Under the pieces are notes generated by a model. That model saw only the letters and a list, made by a program, of their open reading frames with translations. It was not told the origin of the DNA and searched no databases. Of a stretch of DNA of 64,000 nt, positions 61,563 to 64,000 are shown piece after piece (positions within the stretch are counted from its first letter, which is position 1; each line of letters starts with the position of its first letter). Origin of the DNA: Actinospineispora spinosispora DSM 44797 (GTDB taxonomy: Bacteria; Actinomycetota; Actinomycetes; Mycobacteriales; Pseudonocardiaceae); NCBI RefSeq assembly GCF_000429025.1, contig NZ_KE386833.1, positions 448,582-512,581 on the forward strand. Direction: 5' to 3'. The position numbers and the translations under genes are program-made.

Positions 61563-62312
61563 CTATCTGGTCAGCGCCCTGAGCTTGCCGGAGAGCATCT
61601 CCACCAGGATCACCAGCACGAACAGGACCAACAGCAGCATGCTCGCCTGCTGATACTGGAACTCCTCCATTGCGCTGAGCACCTGGAACCCGATTCCACC
61701 TGCCCCGACGAAACCGAGCACCAGCGAGGCGCGCACGTTCTGCTCCAGCCGGTACAGCGCCAGCGAACCGAACGTGGGAAGCAGCTCGGGCAGCACGGCG
61801 TGGCTGAACACCTGCATGCGCGTGGCACCCGAGGTCACCAGTACGTCGACCGGGCCGGCGTCCATCTCCTCGATGGCCTCCGCGAACAGCCGCACCAGCA
61901 TGCCCACCGAATGCACGGTGAGGGCCAGTACCCCGGCGAACGGCCCAAGCCCGACGGCCGCGACGAACACCAGCGCCCACACCAGGTCGGGGATCGAGCG
62001 CAAGAAGGCCGCCGCCGCGCGGACCGGGCCCGCGAGATAGCGGCCGACCGCGAGCGTGCTCGCTCCGGCCGCGGCGAGCGGCACGGAGATGAGCGTTGCC
62101 GCGACCGTCGCCACCAGCGCAATGTCCACGGTCTGCAATACCGCACCCGCGGCGTTCGGTAGTACCGACGGGTCCGGCGGCAGCCCGTCCAGGACCAGGC
62201 GCCACAGGCCTCCTAGGCCGGTCGCCAGCTGACCGGGGTCGACATGCGCGATGACGACTGCTTGACCCAGCACCGCGAGCACAGCCACGGTCACGAGGGC
62301 TCTGACGATCAC
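61563..62312 (-). CDS. phnE: Phosphonate/phosphite ABC transporter permease
   Basis: A protein of about 249 residues with roughly six membrane helices. LRSIPDLVWALVFVAAVGLGPFAGVLAL is the PhnE signature region, and the coupling loop includes DVLVTSGATRMQVFSHAVLP. The GTG at 62312 overlaps the phnC stop (GTGA). Last gene of the phnDCE-type unit. Confidence 0.9.
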   Translation of the reverse strand: MIVRALVTVAVLAVLGQAVVIAHVDPGQLATGLGGLWRLVLDGLPPDPSVLPNAAGAVLQTVDIALVATVAATLISVPLAAAGASTLAVGRYLAGPVRAAAAFLRSIPDLVWALVFVAAVGLGPFAGVLALTVHSVGMLVRLFAEAIEEMDAGPVDVLVTSGATRMQVFSHAVLPELLPTFGSLALYRLEQNVRASLVLGFVGAGGIGFQVLSAMEEFQYQQASMLLLVLFVLVILVEMLSGKLRALTR

Positions 62313-63076
62313 TGGGCCGACCGGTTCGTGGTGAGCCGCTCCACTGTCGAGGCTGCAATGTCGGGGACCGGACTGTTCAGTACCACCCGGCCCTCGCGCA
62401 GTGCGACGATGCGGTCGGCGTGGGCCAGCGCCAGGTCCGGCTGGTGCAGCACGCACAGGACAGCGATCTGCTCCTGGTCCGCGAGCTCCCGCAGCAGCCG
62501 CATGGTGGCGGTGGCGGACTCGGGGTCGAGGCTGGCGACCGGTTCGTCGGCGAGCAGCACCCGAGGGCGCTGGGCCAGGGCACGGGCGACGGCGGTTCGC
62601 TGGGCCTGGCCGCCGGACAGCGTGTCAGCTCGCTGGCCGGCTATCGAGGAGAGTCCGACCCGGGTGAGCAGGTCACCGGCGCGCTCCCTCTCGGTGCGCG
62701 GAAGCCGACCCAACGACGTACGCCAACCCGGATGGTGCCCGAGCGCGCCCGCCGCAACGTTGTCCAGCGCGCTGCGCCTTCGCACCAGGTAGGACCGCTG
62801 GAAGACCATCGCCACCTCGGTCCGTGCCCGGCGCAGTTGTTCCCCGCGCAGCGCGGTCAGCTCGGTTCCCGCCACGCGGACGCTCCCGGCGTCGGGTTCC
62901 ACCAGGCGGACCACGCAGCGCAGCAGCGTCGACTTCCCGCTGCCGTTCGGACCGAGCAACGCGACCAGCTCGCCCGGCCGGACCGTAAGGCTCACGTCGT
63001 CGAGCGCGCGCGGTCCGTTCGGGTAGCGCTTGCCGAGCCCCTGGATCTCCAGTCCGTGCGAGTCCGGAGTGCTCAC
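62309..63076 (-). CDS. phnC: Phosphonate/phosphite ABC transporter ATPase
   Basis: A 255-residue ATPase. Walker A is GPNGSGKST, the signature is LSGGQAQRTA, Walker B is RVLLADEPVASLDPE and the switch His lies in VLHQPDLA. The Q-loop segment VAMVFQRSYLVRRRSALDNVAAGALG is typical of PhnC. GTG start 63076 overlaps phnD by 4 nt. Couples ATP hydrolysis to import through PhnE. Confidence 0.92.
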   Translation of the reverse strand: MSTPDSHGLEIQGLGKRYPNGPRALDDVSLTVRPGELVALLGPNGSGKSTLLRCVVRLVEPDAGSVRVAGTELTALRGEQLRRARTEVAMVFQRSYLVRRRSALDNVAAGALGHHPGWRTSLGRLPRTERERAGDLLTRVGLSSIAGQRADTLSGGQAQRTAVARALAQRPRVLLADEPVASLDPESATATMRLLRELADQEQIAVLCVLHQPDLALAHADRIVALREGRVVLNSPVPDIAASTVERLTTNRSAQ

Positions 63077-63987
63077 TTCACCGACGATGCGGTCAGTTTC
63101 AGCGCCGTGACCACCTCGCGCACGCTGGAATACGTCGAATCGTCGGCCGGTACATAGCGCTGAGCCATGACGGTGCCGGCGAAGAAGTCGCGCGTCGAGG
63201 GTGTGAACGCGGCGAAGTCCAGCCCCAGGACGGCATCGCGCAGTCGCTGCTGGAACGCCTGCGGCAGATCACCCCGGACCACCAGCGGATCGGACGGGGA
63301 CGGCTCAGAACGCCACAGAAGCCTGATCTTCGCCGGATCGTAGATCTTCGCCGAGGTCGCCGCCGCGATCTGGGTCGAGGCCAGCTCGGCCGCATCCACC
63401 CTGCCGTTCAGCAGCGCCTGGTAGACGGCCGTGTGAGTGCCCAGATAGACCGGGTTGATCCCGGTGTTCGGGTCCACGCCCGCCTGGTGCAGCCCGTAGG
63501 CAGGCAGGAGGTGGCCCGACGTCGCGGTCGGGGCGGTGAAGCCGACCGTGCGTCCCGCCAGCCCCTTCAGATCGGTGATGGGGGAGCCCGCGAGCACGGC
63601 GATGCCCGCGGTGGCGGTGCTCACCCGGCCCTGCGCATCACCGAAGGTGGCGATGGGCACCAGCTTCGCCCGATCCTTCGCCAGTACGTACCCGAACGGC
63701 GGGAACTCCGCGATCTCCAGCTGGCCGGCACGCATCGCTTCGGTCTCGGCCGCGTAGTCGGTGGTCACCGCGACCGTCACGGTGCAGCCCAGCGCCGTCG
63801 ACAGCGCTCTGCCCAGCTCGTCGTAGGCGGCGGTCAGCTTCGTGGCGGCCAGGAACGGCTGGACACCCATGCGCACCGTGCCATCGCCGGGACACCCCTT
63901 CGCGTCGGTGGTCGTCGATCCGCCCGTGCCGCACGCGGACACCAACAGCACCACCGCGACCGCGAGAGTCGAGATCGCCCGCCGCAC
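63073..63987 (-). CDS. phnD: Phosphate/phosphite/phosphonate-binding lipoprotein
   Basis: A 304-residue lipoprotein with lipobox LVSAC (C19). The PhnD fold is indicated by VRMGVQPFLAATKLTAAYDELGRAL, EIAEFPPFGYVLAKD and TATSGHLLPAYGLHQAGVDPN. The GTG at 63987 follows GGGAGG. No C-P lyase, phosphonatase or phosphite dehydrogenase gene is in view, so the exact ligand among phosphonate, phosphite and phosphate is open. The promoter lies outside the window. Confidence 0.92.
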   Translation of the reverse strand: MRRAISTLAVAVVLLVSACGTGGSTTTDAKGCPGDGTVRMGVQPFLAATKLTAAYDELGRALSTALGCTVTVAVTTDYAAETEAMRAGQLEIAEFPPFGYVLAKDRAKLVPIATFGDAQGRVSTATAGIAVLAGSPITDLKGLAGRTVGFTAPTATSGHLLPAYGLHQAGVDPNTGINPVYLGTHTAVYQALLNGRVDAAELASTQIAAATSAKIYDPAKIRLLWRSEPSPSDPLVVRGDLPQAFQQRLRDAVLGLDFAAFTPSTRDFFAGTVMAQRYVPADDSTYSSVREVVTALKLTASSVK

Positions 63988-64000
63988 ATGAACCTCCCGA

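Overview
The window is high-GC DNA (roughly 70 percent by eye) with many GTG starts, 1-4 nt gene overlaps, a mycobacterial-type PlsB, two 13E12/DUF222-HNH genes and an actinobacterial cysteine leader peptide. It comes from an actinomycete, most plausibly a Pseudonocardiales-like genus (inference from gene content). No rRNA, tRNA, CRISPR array, insertion sequence or prophage was seen.

Layout. 1-6.9 kb: the 3' part of plsB, regulators, a small L,D-transpeptidase and a lone Mce-family gene. 6.9-14.6 kb (minus): a tightly coupled operon of an oligopeptide-type ABC importer, a luciferase-like monooxygenase and an amino-acid permease, headed by a 28-residue leader peptide of the actinobacterial Cys-attenuator type, which suggests organosulfur scavenging. 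14.8-21.6 kb (plus): a guanidine-I (ykkC) riboswitch followed by permease, two carboxyguanidine-deiminase subunits, a carboxyltransferase-only 'urea/guanidine carboxylase' lacking its biotin carboxylase and biotin carrier domains, and allophanate hydrolase. 21.6-22.35 kb: a frameshifted pxpC (KipA) pseudogene. 22.36-23.9 kb: DUF222-HNH gene 1. 24.2-27.8 kb: tryptophan catabolism (kynA, kynU, permease), apparently transcribed leaderless. 27.5-34.6 kb: EamA exporter, AraC regulator, a VC0807-family/two-component operon, a hydrolase and a MocR regulator.

34.8-47.2 kb is a purine catabolism island: a urate/xanthine permease fused to an OHCU-decarboxylase domain, uraD, uraH, urate oxidase, PucR, three-subunit xanthine dehydrogenase with an embedded 8-oxoguanine-deaminase-like gene, allantoicase and a PEP-mutase/ICL-family protein. 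Together these would convert xanthine, hypoxanthine and 8-oxoguanine to urate and then allantoin; allantoinase is not in the window. 47.2-50.9 kb: gluconate permease and kinase and a Baeyer-Villiger monooxygenase. 51.1-59.9 kb (minus): a copper operon (CtaG, CopA ATPase, CopD-CtaG fusion, DUF5134, PepSY protein) ending in an ECF sigma factor and a zinc-finger anti-sigma with a Met/His-rich extracytoplasmic loop. 60.1-61.4 kb: DUF222-HNH gene 2, sharing a leaderless promoter with gene 1. 61.6-64 kb: a PhnDCE-type phosphonate/phosphite importer.

The most interesting items are the truncated guanidine carboxylase under a guanidine riboswitch, the leader-peptide-controlled organosulfur-like operon, the sigma/anti-sigma pair closing the copper operon, and the shared leaderless promoters of the HNH genes.
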